Assembly: GCA_905480145.1 (NCBI GenBank) | Contig: CAJQPA010000019.1 | Location: 1 to 61,873 of the forward strand | Length of the DNA stretch: 61,873 nt | Origin: an uncultured Flavobacteriales bacterium | GTDB lineage: Bacteria; Bacteroidota; Bacteroidia; Flavobacteriales_D; Crocinitomicaceae | Reading direction: 5' to 3' | In this document: piece by piece, positions 9,789 to 18,664 of the stretch | Numbering within the stretch: the first letter of the stretch is position 1 | How the letters are laid out: each line of letters begins with the position of its first letter | Notes under the pieces: generated by a model | The model's database searches: none | What the model saw: only the letters and a program-made list of their open reading frames with translations | What the model was told of the DNA's origin: nothing | Position numbers and translations under genes: made by a program

Positions 9789-10368
9789 CTTCGTTAATTG
9801 AACCATAGGTATTACCTCTGACTTCGAAGAACTCTTCCTTGCTAAACCATTTTACATTAGTGATACCTTCTTCTGTTTGAGGAACCAAAACTTTTGGACC
9901 AGAATAATTCATGACATACCACATCGTTTTTTTTAGAACATTAGTTCCTTTGAAAACATAAGTATGATAAGTTTCACAGAGAAATGTTTCAATAATTGGA
10001 TTAACTATACCACACTCCTCTTCAACTTCCCTTATTCCAGCTGTTTCATAATCCTCTCCTGTTTCAACCTTTCCTTTGGGAATATCCCACAATCCGTTTC
10101 TAAAAATCATCAATATTTTATCGTTGCGGCGGACTATGCCACCAGACGCCTCAATCAATTGAAAACCTTTAAAAACCGTATTAAAACTCTCTACCTTATC
10201 CTTACAAATAACAACCAAAGGGTTATCGATTGTAATTTTTGGCATAAAGGGTTTTATATCAGTCAAGAAATTCTTCATCGCAACTATCCGAACCGAAAAT
10301 AAATTTGGCAATGCTTCTGATTCATTTACAAAAAGAATCGGTTTATGATCAATAAAAACTTTGTACAT
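9751..10368 (-). CDS. Nudix hydrolase
   Basis: A hydrolase of nucleoside diphosphates linked to another moiety. The Nudix box spans residues 99-121: G99, E105, then R-E-x-x-E-E ending in CGI, all key positions intact. An N-terminal segment of about 70 residues precedes the fold, giving 205 residues in total, longer than minimal MutT. It is divergent from pyrE with only eight bases between the start codons, so promoters of each gene must lie inside the other's coding region. The linkage suggests nucleotide metabolism, but the substrate (oxidised nucleotide, ADP-ribose, dinucleotide) cannot be told from the sequence. The 3' end overlaps the upstream membrane protein gene. Confidence 0.92.
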   Translation of the reverse strand: MYKVFIDHKPILFVNESEALPNLFSVRIVAMKNFLTDIKPFMPKITIDNPLVVICKDKVESFNTVFKGFQLIEASGGIVRRNDKILMIFRNGLWDIPKGKVETGEDYETAGIREVEEECGIVNPIIETFLCETYHTYVFKGTNVLKKTMWYVMNYSGPKVLVPQTEEGITNVKWFSKEEFFEVRGNTYGSINEVIDRYRTSFLES

Positions 10369-10376
10369 TTACACCC

Positions 10377-11018
10377 ATGATTTTAAACGAAGATAAGGCT
10401 TTAAAAGTAGCAGAATATTTGCTTCAAATTAAAGCAATCAAATTAAGTCCTAATAAGCCTTTCACATGGGCCTCTGGAATTAATTCGCCTATTTACTGCG
10501 ATAACCGTGTTACACTCTCTTACCCGCAGATCAGAACATTTATTAGACAAGGTTATGCAGAAAGTGTTCTAGAACATTTTGGCAGGCCAGATGTTATTGC
10601 TGGTGTTGCAACTGGAGGAATTGCTCAAGGTGCTTTGGTGGCGCAAGAGTTAGGTCTCCCTTTTATTTATGTTCGCAGTGAAGCAAAAGCTCACGGAATG
10701 GGTAATCAAATTGAAGGGTATTACGAAGAAGGACAAAAAGTTGTTGTCATTGAAGATTTGATTTCAACCGGTGGGAGCAGCCTAAAGGCTATTGATGCTT
10801 TGCGTGAAGCAAAACTTGATGTGCGTGGATTAATTGCAATTTTCACATATGGATTCGACGTAGCGCATTCTAATTTTGCTGAAGCAGAATGTCCATACAT
10901 GACGTTAACTGATTATCCAACAATGTTAAAATCAGCTTTAAAAAATAGCTTGATCTCGAAAGATGAATTAAAATCTTTAGAAGAATGGAGATCCAGTCCA
11001 AAAGAGTGGAAAAAATAA
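10377..11018 (+). CDS. pyrE: Orotate phosphoribosyltransferase
   Basis: Converts orotate and PRPP to orotidine 5'-phosphate in de novo pyrimidine synthesis. At 213 residues it is of family length. The PRPP-binding loop VVVIEDLISTGGSSL lies at about 122-136, and the N-terminal WASGINSPIYCDNR (near 25-38) is the usual orotate-binding region. The ATG at 10377 is eight bases from the divergent Nudix start. The next gene, an SRPBCC-like protein, begins four bases after the stop and is probably cotranscribed. Confidence 0.97.
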   Translation: MILNEDKALKVAEYLLQIKAIKLSPNKPFTWASGINSPIYCDNRVTLSYPQIRTFIRQGYAESVLEHFGRPDVIAGVATGGIAQGALVAQELGLPFIYVRSEAKAHGMGNQIEGYYEEGQKVVVIEDLISTGGSSLKAIDALREAKLDVRGLIAIFTYGFDVAHSNFAEAECPYMTLTDYPTMLKSALKNSLISKDELKSLEEWRSSPKEWKK

Positions 11019-11022
11019 AATT

Positions 11023-11430
11023 ATGACGTTAGATAGTGAAAAAGTAATAGTAAAAGAGACCGCGGAGAATATCTGTGCTTTTTTGAAGGACGCAAATAAT
11101 TTGATTCACTTATTACCTCAAGATAACATATCTGATTTCAAATCTACCGAGGACGATTGTTCGTTTAAAGTGCAAGGTGGAATTACTATTTCTTTGATAC
11201 AAGATGGAGCAGAAGGTAATAATAAAGTCTTTTTAAAATCTGGAGAAAAATCTCCTTTTCCTTTCCGTCTGACTATCAATTTATCCGAATCCAAAGAAGG
11301 GACAGAAGGTGATATTCACTTTGATGGTGAAGTAAATATGTTCTTAAAAATGATGGTTGAAAAGCCATTGGGCAACTTATTTAATTACATGTCAAAAAAA
11401 CTTAAAGCGCACTTTAAGAAGGATGTCTAG
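11023..11430 (+). CDS. SRPBCC-like small protein downstream of pyrE
   Basis: A 135-residue soluble protein with no signal peptide. The pattern (VIVKETAENICAFLKDANN, a central set of strands, then a C-terminal helix ending KPLGNLFNYMSKKLKAHF) fits the helix-grip fold of the SRPBCC/START superfamily, which binds hydrophobic ligands. It begins four bases after pyrE and probably shares its transcript. No catalytic residues are recognisable and the ligand is unknown. Confidence 0.7.
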   Translation: MTLDSEKVIVKETAENICAFLKDANNLIHLLPQDNISDFKSTEDDCSFKVQGGITISLIQDGAEGNNKVFLKSGEKSPFPFRLTINLSESKEGTEGDIHFDGEVNMFLKMMVEKPLGNLFNYMSKKLKAHFKKDV

Positions 11431-11535
11431 GGCAAGCAATTGAATCCGCGTTAACACTTGGTTCTCAAAAGCGATGCTTTTTCTTAAGTCAAAAAAAACT
11501 TAAAGTACCGCCCCAATAGACGCACAAGAATTGTT

Positions 11536-12255
11536 TCAAAGAAAAGTAATTTCTTTCAGATCATAAAAAACTTCTTGGCCATCTTTTAAGATGACCAGTT
11601 TTCCGTTGGCTAACACATCAATTATTTGTCCTTCGAACCTTCCATTGGCATCCTCATAGGGAGCTAAAACATTGAATTGATATAATTTGTCTAAGTACTT
11701 TTGATGAAGTTTGTCCTGGCTCAATTCGTTCATTTGTTCGTTGAATGCACTGATAAAACTAAATAAAAGATCATGAGGCAATTTACTCCGACCAGTTTCT
11801 AATCTTGTGCTAGTTGCACTGAAACCTATAAATTCAGTTTGGTTTACATTTAGTCCAACACCAACAATTACACTTTTAATCAAACTTCCTTTTAACTGAT
11901 TTTCAATTAAGACACCAGCAATTTTTCTTCCTTTAACGTAAATATCATTCGGCCATTTAATTGTTGCATCCAAACCCAGGTTATTCAAAAAATTGTATAT
12001 CGACAAGGCAACGACTTGGCTTAAATTAAATTGTCGGCTTACTGACAAATTGACGTCATCCAAAAAGAAGGAGAAAGTTAGGTTCTCACCAGCACTGGAC
12101 TGCCATTGAGCATTCCTCTGTCCTTTACCGGCAAATTGTTCGTCTGCCATTATAACTGTTCCCGAGTCAATACTCCCGTGTTTTATGAGATTGGCAATAT
12201 AATTGTTCGTTGAGTCAACAACGTCTAAACGAATAATTTTTTGTCCGATTTTCAT
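11536..12255 (-). CDS. birA: Biotin--[acetyl-CoA carboxylase] ligase
   Basis: Activates biotin with ATP and attaches it to the carrier lysine of biotin-dependent carboxylases. Motifs: the biotinyl-AMP loop GKGQRNAQWQSSAGENL near 44-60, and KWPNDIYVKGRKIAGVLIE near 100-118. At 239 residues it has the catalytic and C-terminal domains but no N-terminal helix-turn-helix, so it is a monofunctional ligase and not a repressor as in E. coli. It is divergent from rsfS across 84 bases. The convergent gap to the SRPBCC gene (11431-11535) contains only a weak A/T-rich hairpin. Confidence 0.96.
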   Translation of the reverse strand: MKIGQKIIRLDVVDSTNNYIANLIKHGSIDSGTVIMADEQFAGKGQRNAQWQSSAGENLTFSFFLDDVNLSVSRQFNLSQVVALSIYNFLNNLGLDATIKWPNDIYVKGRKIAGVLIENQLKGSLIKSVIVGVGLNVNQTEFIGFSATSTRLETGRSKLPHDLLFSFISAFNEQMNELSQDKLHQKYLDKLYQFNVLAPYEDANGRFEGQIIDVLANGKLVILKDGQEVFYDLKEITFL

Positions 12256-12312
12256 TGATAATTTTTAACGTTTGACATGCGTAAAATTACGCTTTTATTT
12301 AAATTATAACAT

Positions 12313-12320
12313 TAGCTTTG
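12313..12320 (+). promoter_or_regulatory. -7 promoter element of the rsfS-ftsH-cdsA operon
   Basis: TAGCTTTG matches the Bacteroidota consensus TAnnTTTG exactly and ends 19 bases before the rsfS ATG. No good -33 TTG is seen. Confidence 0.5.
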
Positions 12321-12339
12321 TACAAGCGAAAAACACCAT

Positions 12340-12717
12340 ATGAGTAAAAAAAATATAAAGAGTGAATCACAAATTCTATGTGACACAATTGTAGAAGGAA
12401 TGCAAGAGAACAAAGCAAATGATATTGTTGTCTTGGATTTAAGAGAAATTGAAAACGCTGTTTGCGACTTTTTCGTTATTTGTTCTGGAGATTCTTCTAC
12501 ACAAGTTGATGGAATTGGATCATCTGTAACACGATATACTCGTGAAAATATTGCTGAAAAACCTTGGAAAATTGAAGGTCAAAACAACAGTGAATGGGTA
12601 TTAATTGATTATGTAAGTGTTGTTGCTCATGTCTTTTACAGAGAGACAAGAGATTTCTATAACCTAGAAGATTTGTGGGCAGATGCAATACGAAAAGATA
12701 TCCCTAACTTGAACTAA
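12340..12717 (+). CDS. rsfS: Ribosome silencing factor RsfS
   Basis: Binds protein L14 on the 50S subunit and blocks subunit joining when nutrients are short. At 125 residues it is of family length. Diagnostic segments are DFFVICSGDSSTQV near 46-59 and WVLIDYVSVVAHVFYRETRD near 87-106. It is the first gene of an apparent operon; ftsH starts six bases after its stop. A TAGCTTTG -7 element lies just upstream. Confidence 0.96.
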   Translation: MSKKNIKSESQILCDTIVEGMQENKANDIVVLDLREIENAVCDFFVICSGDSSTQVDGIGSSVTRYTRENIAEKPWKIEGQNNSEWVLIDYVSVVAHVFYRETRDFYNLEDLWADAIRKDIPNLN

Positions 12718-12722
12718 ATATA

Positions 12723-14810
12723 ATGTCAGAAAACAAAACACCTAAAAAAAGTCCTTTTTCAATTTATTGGATCTATGGATTTATAGCAATAGCAATTATC
12801 GGATTTCAATTTTTCATGTCTTCTTCGGGGAGCAATAAAGTCGAACTTGAGTCTACATTCTTTGAATTGGCTAAACAAGAATTTGTAACAGATGTTACTC
12901 TAATTAACGGCATCAGAGTTGATTTTGTTTTGAACGAGGATGGAATGAAATTCATTGAAACATCTGGAGAAGAAAGATTCAGGGAAATGAACGAATCTCT
13001 GAAATCTAGTAACAATAGAATGGGAAGCTCGAAAAAATTCTCTGTTGAAATCATTGACAAAGGTGATTTTAATTTGCAGGCGAGACAATTAAACGCTGAA
13101 TTAAAAGCTGAAGGGAAAAAGCCTTTTGCATTAAAAAAGGACGTCGAACACGACTACTTTGGAGAGATTTTACGTTTCTTTTTGCCGATCATTATCTTAA
13201 TTGCAATCTTCATGTTTGTAATGCGAAAGATGTCTGGAGGTGCTGGAGGAGGTGCTGGAGGGCAAATCTTTAACATTGGTAAATCCAAAGCAAAATTATA
13301 TGAAAACGGTAAAACAACAAACATCACTTTTGACGATGTTGCCGGACTTGAAGGCGCTAAGGAAGAAGTCGAAGAGATAGTTGAATTCTTAAAGAATTCT
13401 AAAAAATATACGGACCTTGGAGCAAAAATTCCTAAGGGAGCATTACTTGTGGGACCTCCAGGAACTGGTAAAACATTATTAGCAAAAGCGGTCGCGGGTG
13501 AAGCAAAGGTTCCTTTTTTCTCTCTTGCGGGTTCTGATTTCGTTGAGATGTTTGTTGGAGTTGGTGCATCGCGAGTGCGAGATTTATTCAAACAAGCAAA
13601 AGAAAAAGCACCGTCTATTATTTTTATTGATGAAATAGATGCTATTGGTAGAGCTAGAGGCAAGAATAATGGCCTTGGATCTAATGATGAAAGAGAAAAT
13701 ACACTGAATCAATTGTTAACAGAAATGGATGGTTTCGGAACCAACTCCGGGGTAATTATCCTAGCAGCTACAAATAGAGCTGACGTATTGGATAGTGCGT
13801 TAACAAGAGCAGGACGTTTTGACAGACAGATATATGTAGATATGCCTGACTTAAATGAAAGAAGAGAAATTTTCGCAGTTCATTTGAAGCCATTGAAACT
13901 TGAAGAAAATATTGATATTGAGTTTTTAGCTAAACAAACACCCGGTTTTTCTGGAGCAGACATTGCCAACTTATGTAATGAAGCAGCTCTTATTGCCGCA
14001 AGAAAAAATAAAAAGCACGTTGAAAAACAAGATTTCTTAGATGCTGTTGATAGAATAGTTGGTGGGCTTGAAAAGAAAAATAAAATAATCACACCACAAG
14101 AGAAAAAATCCATTGCATATCATGAAGCTGGTCACGCGACGATTTCATGGATCTTAGAACACGCAAACCCTTTAGTAAAAGTAACTATCGTCCCTAGAGG
14201 AAGATCTCTTGGTGCCGCGTGGTATCTGCCAGAAGAGAGAAGTATAACAACTACAGAGCAAATTTTAGATGACATTTGTAGTGCTCTAGGTGGCCGTGCT
14301 GCAGAACTAATTACTTTTGGAAAAATAAGTACAGGTGCCTTGAGCGACCTGGAAAAAGTAACAAAGCAAGCATATGCTATGGTATCCGTTTATGGATTAA
14401 ACAATAAGATTGGAAACATTTCTTATTATGATCCTCAGGGAAGTCAATTCACCAAACCATATTCAGACGAGACTGCTAGAATCATTGATGCTGAGGTAAG
14501 CATATTAATTGAAAAGCAATATGCTCGTGCGATTGAAATCTTAACAGAAAACCAAGACAAATTAGCACTGCTAGCTGAAAAACTATTAGAAAAAGAAGTT
14601 ATTTTCAAAGAAGATTTAATTGCCATTTTTGGCGAAAGAACTTGGGATGAAAAGATAATCGTTGAAGAAGCTCAAGTTGCTGAAAAAGAGACTACAGATA
14701 CTGAAGAAGTTAAAGACGATACTTTAGCTTCAGAGAGCGAGGATAGCACAACATTAGAAAAAGATGATAAAGAAGGTTTGGAAAAAGCTGATGGCGACGA
14801 TAACGCCTGA
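12723..14810 (+). CDS. ftsH: ATP-dependent zinc metalloprotease FtsH
   Basis: A membrane-bound AAA+ protease that degrades misfolded membrane proteins and regulators. Two membrane segments flank a periplasmic domain (about 14-36 and 146-167). A Gly-rich linker follows. Then come Walker A GPPGTGKT near 244-251, Walker [12 protein letters not shown] near 300-310, the second region of homology, and zinc site HEAGH near 467-471. The 695-residue chain ends in a strongly acidic Glu/Asp/Thr tail of about 40 residues, common in Bacteroidota FtsH. The 3' end overlaps the next small gene by 20 bases, implying coupled translation. Confidence 0.98.
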   Translation: MSENKTPKKSPFSIYWIYGFIAIAIIGFQFFMSSSGSNKVELESTFFELAKQEFVTDVTLINGIRVDFVLNEDGMKFIETSGEERFREMNESLKSSNNRMGSSKKFSVEIIDKGDFNLQARQLNAELKAEGKKPFALKKDVEHDYFGEILRFFLPIIILIAIFMFVMRKMSGGAGGGAGGQIFNIGKSKAKLYENGKTTNITFDDVAGLEGAKEEVEEIVEFLKNSKKYTDLGAKIPKGALLVGPPGTGKTLLAKAVAGEAKVPFFSLAGSDFVEMFVGVGASRVRDLFKQAKEKAPSIIFIDEIDAIGRARGKNNGLGSNDERENTLNQLLTEMDGFGTNSGVIILAATNRADVLDSALTRAGRFDRQIYVDMPDLNERREIFAVHLKPLKLEENIDIEFLAKQTPGFSGADIANLCNEAALIAARKNKKHVEKQDFLDAVDRIVGGLEKKNKIITPQEKKSIAYHEAGHATISWILEHANPLVKVTIVPRGRSLGAAWYLPEERSITTTEQILDDICSALGGRAAELITFGKISTGALSDLEKVTKQAYAMVSVYGLNNKIGNISYYDPQGSQFTKPYSDETARIIDAEVSILIEKQYARAIEILTENQDKLALLAEKLLEKEVIFKEDLIAIFGERTWDEKIIVEEAQVAEKETTDTEEVKDDTLASESEDSTTLEKDDKEGLEKADGDDNA

Positions 14811-15012
14811 ATCTAATATTGTTATAGTCTATAAAGGCACTGATGAATTTTCCGCTAGAATTCTTAAAACGAAACTAGAAAGCTATGGAATTGAAGTATC
14901 CTTTACTGACGACCGCGACTCTTCTTATAATGCTTTTGGCTATGTATACCTGAGAGTCTTAAAGGAAAATAAGGAAAGAGCAGAAGAAATAATTAATTCA
15001 ACCAATGAATAA
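14791..15012 (+). CDS. DUF2007 small protein (putative signal-transducing protein)
   Basis: A 73-residue cytoplasmic protein with the pattern of DUF2007: VIVYKGTDEFSARILKTKLE followed by GIEVSF and a C-terminal helix (KENKERAEEIINS). The fold is ferredoxin-like; its function is not established. I prefer the ATG at 14791 (20-base overlap with ftsH); an in-frame ATG at 14764 would add nine lysine-rich residues. Its end overlaps cdsA by eight bases, so it sits tightly between ftsH and cdsA in one operon. Confidence 0.8.
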   Translation: MATITPESNIVIVYKGTDEFSARILKTKLESYGIEVSFTDDRDSSYNAFGYVYLRVLKENKERAEEIINSTNE

Positions 15013-15823
15013 TATACTGGTCAGAAGTTTATCCGGAGCTGTTTTTGTTGCTTTGGTATTGATTCCAATGTTCTATTCCACAGAGCTAGCTATCGCTATT
15101 CTTTCAGGATTTATGTTAATTGGACTCATGGAATTCTATCGTCTGTTTGATCAAAGTGATCAGATTGATATTGACTGGAGAATTTCATCTGCCTTCGGAG
15201 TGTTCTTATATGGTATTATCACTTCAGTACTAATAGGTATCCTACCTTATATCGCATTATTCTTAATCGCCCCGGTGATTTTTATCTCATTGATTGTTGA
15301 ATTGTGGCGAAAAAAAAAGAATCCACTTTTAAATCTTGGAATTCAAACTCTAGGTTACATTTATGTGGTCCTTCCATTTTTTTTAATGTGCTTTATTCTT
15401 CAAGAAGAAATGAATACTTTCCCCAATTTGGTTGGAATGTTCATCCTAATCTGGACCAATGATACTTTCGCTTTCTTATTCGGGAAATTCTTTGGTAAAA
15501 CTAAGTTGATCGAGCGCATATCACCAAATAAGACATGGGAAGGAACAATAGGCGGAATTGCAATGTCTATTCTTGGAGGATTTCTAATTGGATCGATAAT
15601 GGATCCAGAAAACTTATGGTTCTGGGTCATCTCAGCACTATTCATAGGACCTTGTTCTGGCTTAGGTGACTTACTTGAATCTTTATTCAAAAGAAATGCA
15701 GGTGTAAAAGATTCTGGATCAATAATGCCAGGACATGGAGGTGTTTTAGATCGTTTTGATGCCGCTCTGTTCACGGTGCCATTTTTCATGGCTTGGATCG
15801 CATTTTACAATTTCTTTTTTTAG
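15005..15823 (+). CDS. cdsA: Phosphatidate cytidylyltransferase
   Basis: Makes CDP-diacylglycerol from phosphatidate and CTP, the branch point of phospholipid synthesis. A 272-residue polytopic protein with about seven to eight membrane segments. The CDS signature is in the C-terminal third: KTWEGTIGGI near 177-186, GLGDLLESLFKRNAGVKDSG near 219-238, then PGHGGVLDRFDA with the metal-binding aspartates. It starts within the end of the DUF2007 gene and closes the rsfS-ftsH operon. Confidence 0.97.
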   Translation: MNNILVRSLSGAVFVALVLIPMFYSTELAIAILSGFMLIGLMEFYRLFDQSDQIDIDWRISSAFGVFLYGIITSVLIGILPYIALFLIAPVIFISLIVELWRKKKNPLLNLGIQTLGYIYVVLPFFLMCFILQEEMNTFPNLVGMFILIWTNDTFAFLFGKFFGKTKLIERISPNKTWEGTIGGIAMSILGGFLIGSIMDPENLWFWVISALFIGPCSGLGDLLESLFKRNAGVKDSGSIMPGHGGVLDRFDAALFTVPFFMAWIAFYNFFF

Positions 15824-15870
15824 AATTATTTTTTCCAGTTTTGATGAATGAAAATTCCTTAAATAATTCT

Positions 15871-15878
15871 TATCTTTA
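15871..15878 (+). promoter_or_regulatory. Putative -7 element for the small Lys/Cys-rich protein
   Basis: TATCTTTA, one mismatch from TAnnTTTG, ends 21 bases before the ATG at 15900. With the strong terminator downstream it defines a short monocistronic unit. Confidence 0.4.
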
Positions 15879-15899
15879 GGCTAAATTAAATTTTAGATT

Positions 15900-16118
15900 A
15901 TGAAAAAGGTAATATTAGCATTTTCATTATTCATGTTTGTTGGATCTTTTGGAGCAACTGCATTTGCAGCTTCAACTGATACTCAAATTGAATTCAGAAA
16001 TAATGATGACAAGAAAAAGAAGAAGAAGAAAAAGAAATCAAGTAAAAAATCTTGTGCAGCAAAGTGTTCTGCTGAAAAATCAGCGCCAAAGACAGCTTCT
16101 TGTTGTAAAAAGAAATAA
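15900..16118 (+). CDS. Small exported lysine- and cysteine-rich protein
   Basis: A 72-residue protein that I do not recognise. Residues 1-23 form a clear signal peptide (hydrophobic core, cleavage near TAFA|AS). The mature part of about 49 residues begins with a short acidic/polar stretch (TQIEFRNNDD). It then has nine consecutive lysines, a Ser/Lys spacer and five cysteines in the pattern CAAKC...C...CC near the end, finishing in KKK. It has its own promoter-like element and a strong terminator, which suggests it is a real, discrete transcript. The polycationic tract could bind DNA, polyanionic polysaccharide or lipopolysaccharide; the Cys motifs could bind metal. Both are guesses. Confidence 0.75.
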   Translation: MKKVILAFSLFMFVGSFGATAFAASTDTQIEFRNNDDKKKKKKKKKSSKKSCAAKCSAEKSAPKTASCCKKK

Positions 16119-16129
16119 TATTCTTTTAA

Positions 16130-16175
16130 TAATTAAAAACGTCCATTTTGATAGTCAAATTGGGCGTTTTTAATT
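16130..16175. terminator. Strong intrinsic terminator
   Basis: Inverted repeat AATTAAAAACGTCC ... GGGCGTTTTTAATT with AAAAACG at 16135-16141 and CGTTTTT at 16165-16171; the inner arms ATTTTGA/TCAAAT also pair. Flanking A and T runs let it act in both directions. It follows the small Lys/Cys-rich gene and isolates it from crtB. Confidence 0.85.
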
Positions 16176-16280
16176 ATACACTAATTTCTTTTTCAAAAGT
16201 CTAAACGCACGCTATTCTTTTTAGGGTAATCAAATGGCTAAAATATTTTCAAATCAAATTCATAAAGTACGTTAAAAATT

Positions 16281-17117
16281 ATGAAAGAATTATTTGACAA
16301 AGCTTCTCTACAATGCAGTAAGGTTGTAACTAGAGCCTACAGCACTTCTTTCTCGACGGGTATTTATTTTCTTGACAAGGAGTTCAAAAACCCTATTTAC
16401 GCGATTTATGGATTTGTCCGATTCGCAGACGAAATTGTTGATACTTTCCATCAATACAAAAAAAAAGACCTACTCAAAGAATTTAAGGACGATACTTATA
16501 AAGCTATTGAAGAAAAAATAAGCCTTAATCCTATATTAAACAGTTTTCAATGGGTGGTCAATAAATACAAAATACCGTTAGAACTTATTGAACTCTTTTT
16601 AAAAAGTATGGAAATGGATCTCGAAATGGTAAATCACGACAACGTATCGCTTGATGATTACATCCTAGGATCGGCTGAAGTTGTTGGTTTAATGTGCTTA
16701 AAGGTATTTGTTCGAGGTGATGAAAACAATTATGCATCTCTTAAGCCTTCCGCAATGAAATTAGGCTCAGCTTTTCAGAAAATTAATTTTTTACGCGATT
16801 TAAAAGATGACTACAAAATTATGGGCAGGACATATTTCCCTGACGTTGATTATGAAACATTTAATGACACGACAAAACGGAAACTAGAAGAAGACATTTT
16901 GATTGACTTTCAAGATGGCTTTAGTGGTATTAAAAGACTTCCTAAATCATCTCGATTCGGAGTTTACGTAGCATATAAATACTACTTCAAACTTTTTAAG
17001 AAAATAAAAAAAACACCTGCAAAACAATTGATTCAAAGTAGAATTAGAGTTTCTAACTCTCTAAAACTTCTTATATTGTTAACGTCATACTTTCGCAATA
17101 AATTAAATTTACTTTAG
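16281..17117 (+). CDS. crtB: Phytoene/squalene synthase family protein (phytoene synthase)
   Basis: Condenses two geranylgeranyl diphosphates to phytoene, the first committed step of C40 carotenoids. The two Asp-rich Mg-diphosphate sites are visible: RFADEIVDTFH near 47-57 and NFLRDLKDDYKIMGRTYFP near 173-191. The 278-residue length fits. The neighbours (crtI, a carotenoid DUF422 protein, a lycopene cyclase) make phytoene synthase far more likely than squalene synthase. No clear promoter is visible in the 105 bases after the upstream terminator, though TATTCTTTTTAG near 16211 is -7-like. Confidence 0.94.
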   Translation: MKELFDKASLQCSKVVTRAYSTSFSTGIYFLDKEFKNPIYAIYGFVRFADEIVDTFHQYKKKDLLKEFKDDTYKAIEEKISLNPILNSFQWVVNKYKIPLELIELFLKSMEMDLEMVNHDNVSLDDYILGSAEVVGLMCLKVFVRGDENNYASLKPSAMKLGSAFQKINFLRDLKDDYKIMGRTYFPDVDYETFNDTTKRKLEEDILIDFQDGFSGIKRLPKSSRFGVYVAYKYYFKLFKKIKKTPAKQLIQSRIRVSNSLKLLILLTSYFRNKLNLL

Positions 17118-17194
17118 ACGAAATTGAAAGTCTATGGAAAGAGAAACCGGGTCAGTATTATTCAAAATTTATAACATTTACTAATTAAACTTTT

Positions 17195-18664
17195 GTGAAA
17201 AAAGCTATTGTAATAGGATCAGGAATCGGAGGATTAGCTTCAGCTATCCGACTTAAGTGTAAGGGATATGATGTAGATGTATATGAAAAGAATTCCTACC
17301 CAGGAGGGAAATTAACAACGATAGAAAAAGGTGGTTACCATTTTGACGCCGGTCCATCTATTTTTACATTGCCACATCTCGTTGATGAATTATTCGAATT
17401 GGCGGGTAAAAACCCTAAAGATTACTTTCAATATCAAAAATTAGATGTGAGTGCCCGATACTTTTGGGAAGATGGCACCAAACTAACCGCATATGCAGAT
17501 CGTGATAAATTAATTTCAGAAATCGAAAGTAAGCTAAACGCCAATGGCAAAGAGGTCGATAAATACTTATCGGAAGTAGAAAGATTATTTAAATTATCAT
17601 ATCCTGTTTTTGTCGAAAAACCATTAAATAAACTTTCTTCTTTTCTTAATAAAGAAACCGTCCTAGCGATTGTTAACATTCGGAAATTCAATCTCTTCAC
17701 TTCACTTCACAATCACAATAAAAAAAGATTCTCCCACCCTAAACTAATTCAAATGTGGGATCGATACGCTAGCTATAATGGTTCAAATCCATATACCGCT
17801 CCTGGTGTTATGAGTGTAATTTCTAATCTAGAGAACAATTCAGGCGTGTTTTTACCGAAAGGAGGAACACACTCGATAACTCAATCACTGCATCAACTGG
17901 GTATAGACATTGGTGTCAACTACCATTTCAACAAAAAAATTCAAAAAATTCAAGTGCGGAATAAAGAAATTACGAGTATCACGGTAGATGATACCTCTAT
18001 AACCGCTGATGTATTTGTTTCTAATGTAGACGTAGTATCACTGTACCGTATGATTGAAGGTGCGGCAAAACCAACCAAATCATTGGAAATCGAACGATCA
18101 AGCTCGGCTCTTGTCTTTTATTGGGGTATTTCAAAATCCTTTGAGAATTTAGGGGTCCATAACATCTTATTTAGTGATAAATACACGGAGGAATTCAACC
18201 ATATTTTTAATCAGAAAGATATTTATATCGATCCCACAATTTATATTAATATCACATCAAAAAAAGAATTAGGCCAAGCACCAAATGGGTGTGAAAATTG
18301 GTTTATTATGATTAATGCACCTTCGAACTTTAATCAAGATTGGAACGCGCTAATTCCAAAATTTAGAAAAATTATTAAAGCGAAAATTAATCGAATACTC
18401 AATGTTGACATTGACCAATACATTGAAGTTGAAGAAATATTAGACCCAATAAGCATTGAGAACAAAACTTCATCGCATAGAGGTTCAATTTATGGAGCCG
18501 CATCAAATTCCAACTTGGCCATTTTTAGAAGGCACCCAAACTCATCTAAACAATTTAAAAATCTTTATTTTGTAGGCGGTAGTGTTCATCCTGGAGGAGG
18601 AATGCCGATTTGTTTGAACTCGGCGAAAATAGTAGATCACATGATAAAAAATATCAATGATTAA
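17195..18664 (+). CDS. crtI: Phytoene desaturase (CrtI type)
   Basis: An FAD-dependent enzyme that introduces double bases of conjugation into phytoene to give lycopene. The N-terminal Rossmann motif VIGSGIGGLASAIRLKCKG is at 6-24. The C-terminal FAD-binding signature VGGSVHPGGGMPICLNSAK is near 461-479. At 489 residues it is of family length. The start is a GTG at 17195; no in-frame ATG lies upstream of the Rossmann strand. The gap to crtB is 77 bases. The stop overlaps the next gene by eight bases, indicating translational coupling. Confidence 0.95.
   Translation: MKKAIVIGSGIGGLASAIRLKCKGYDVDVYEKNSYPGGKLTTIEKGGYHFDAGPSIFTLPHLVDELFELAGKNPKDYFQYQKLDVSARYFWEDGTKLTAYADRDKLISEIESKLNANGKEVDKYLSEVERLFKLSYPVFVEKPLNKLSSFLNKETVLAIVNIRKFNLFTSLHNHNKKRFSHPKLIQMWDRYASYNGSNPYTAPGVMSVISNLENNSGVFLPKGGTHSITQSLHQLGIDIGVNYHFNKKIQKIQVRNKEITSITVDDTSITADVFVSNVDVVSLYRMIEGAAKPTKSLEIERSSSALVFYWGISKSFENLGVHNILFSDKYTEEFNHIFNQKDIYIDPTIYINITSKKELGQAPNGCENWFIMINAPSNFNQDWNALIPKFRKIIKAKINRILNVDIDQYIEVEEILDPISIENKTSSHRGSIYGAASNSNLAIFRRHPNSSKQFKNLYFVGGSVHPGGGMPICLNSAKIVDHMIKNIND

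Noticed and set aside
11431-11535. Intrinsic terminator between the SRPBCC gene and birA
   Set aside because: The only hairpin (TTAAGT 11484-11489 / ACTTAA 11498-11503) has an all-A/T-rich six-base stem, too weak to call.
13154-13663. Long minus-strand frame opposite ftsH
   Set aside because: It is antisense to the strongly conserved AAA+ domain and has no promoter or family resemblance.
15937-16173. Alternative frame across the small Lys/Cys-rich gene
   Set aside because: It runs through the terminator hairpin and lacks the signal peptide; its leucine/arginine content is a product of the shifted lysine codons.
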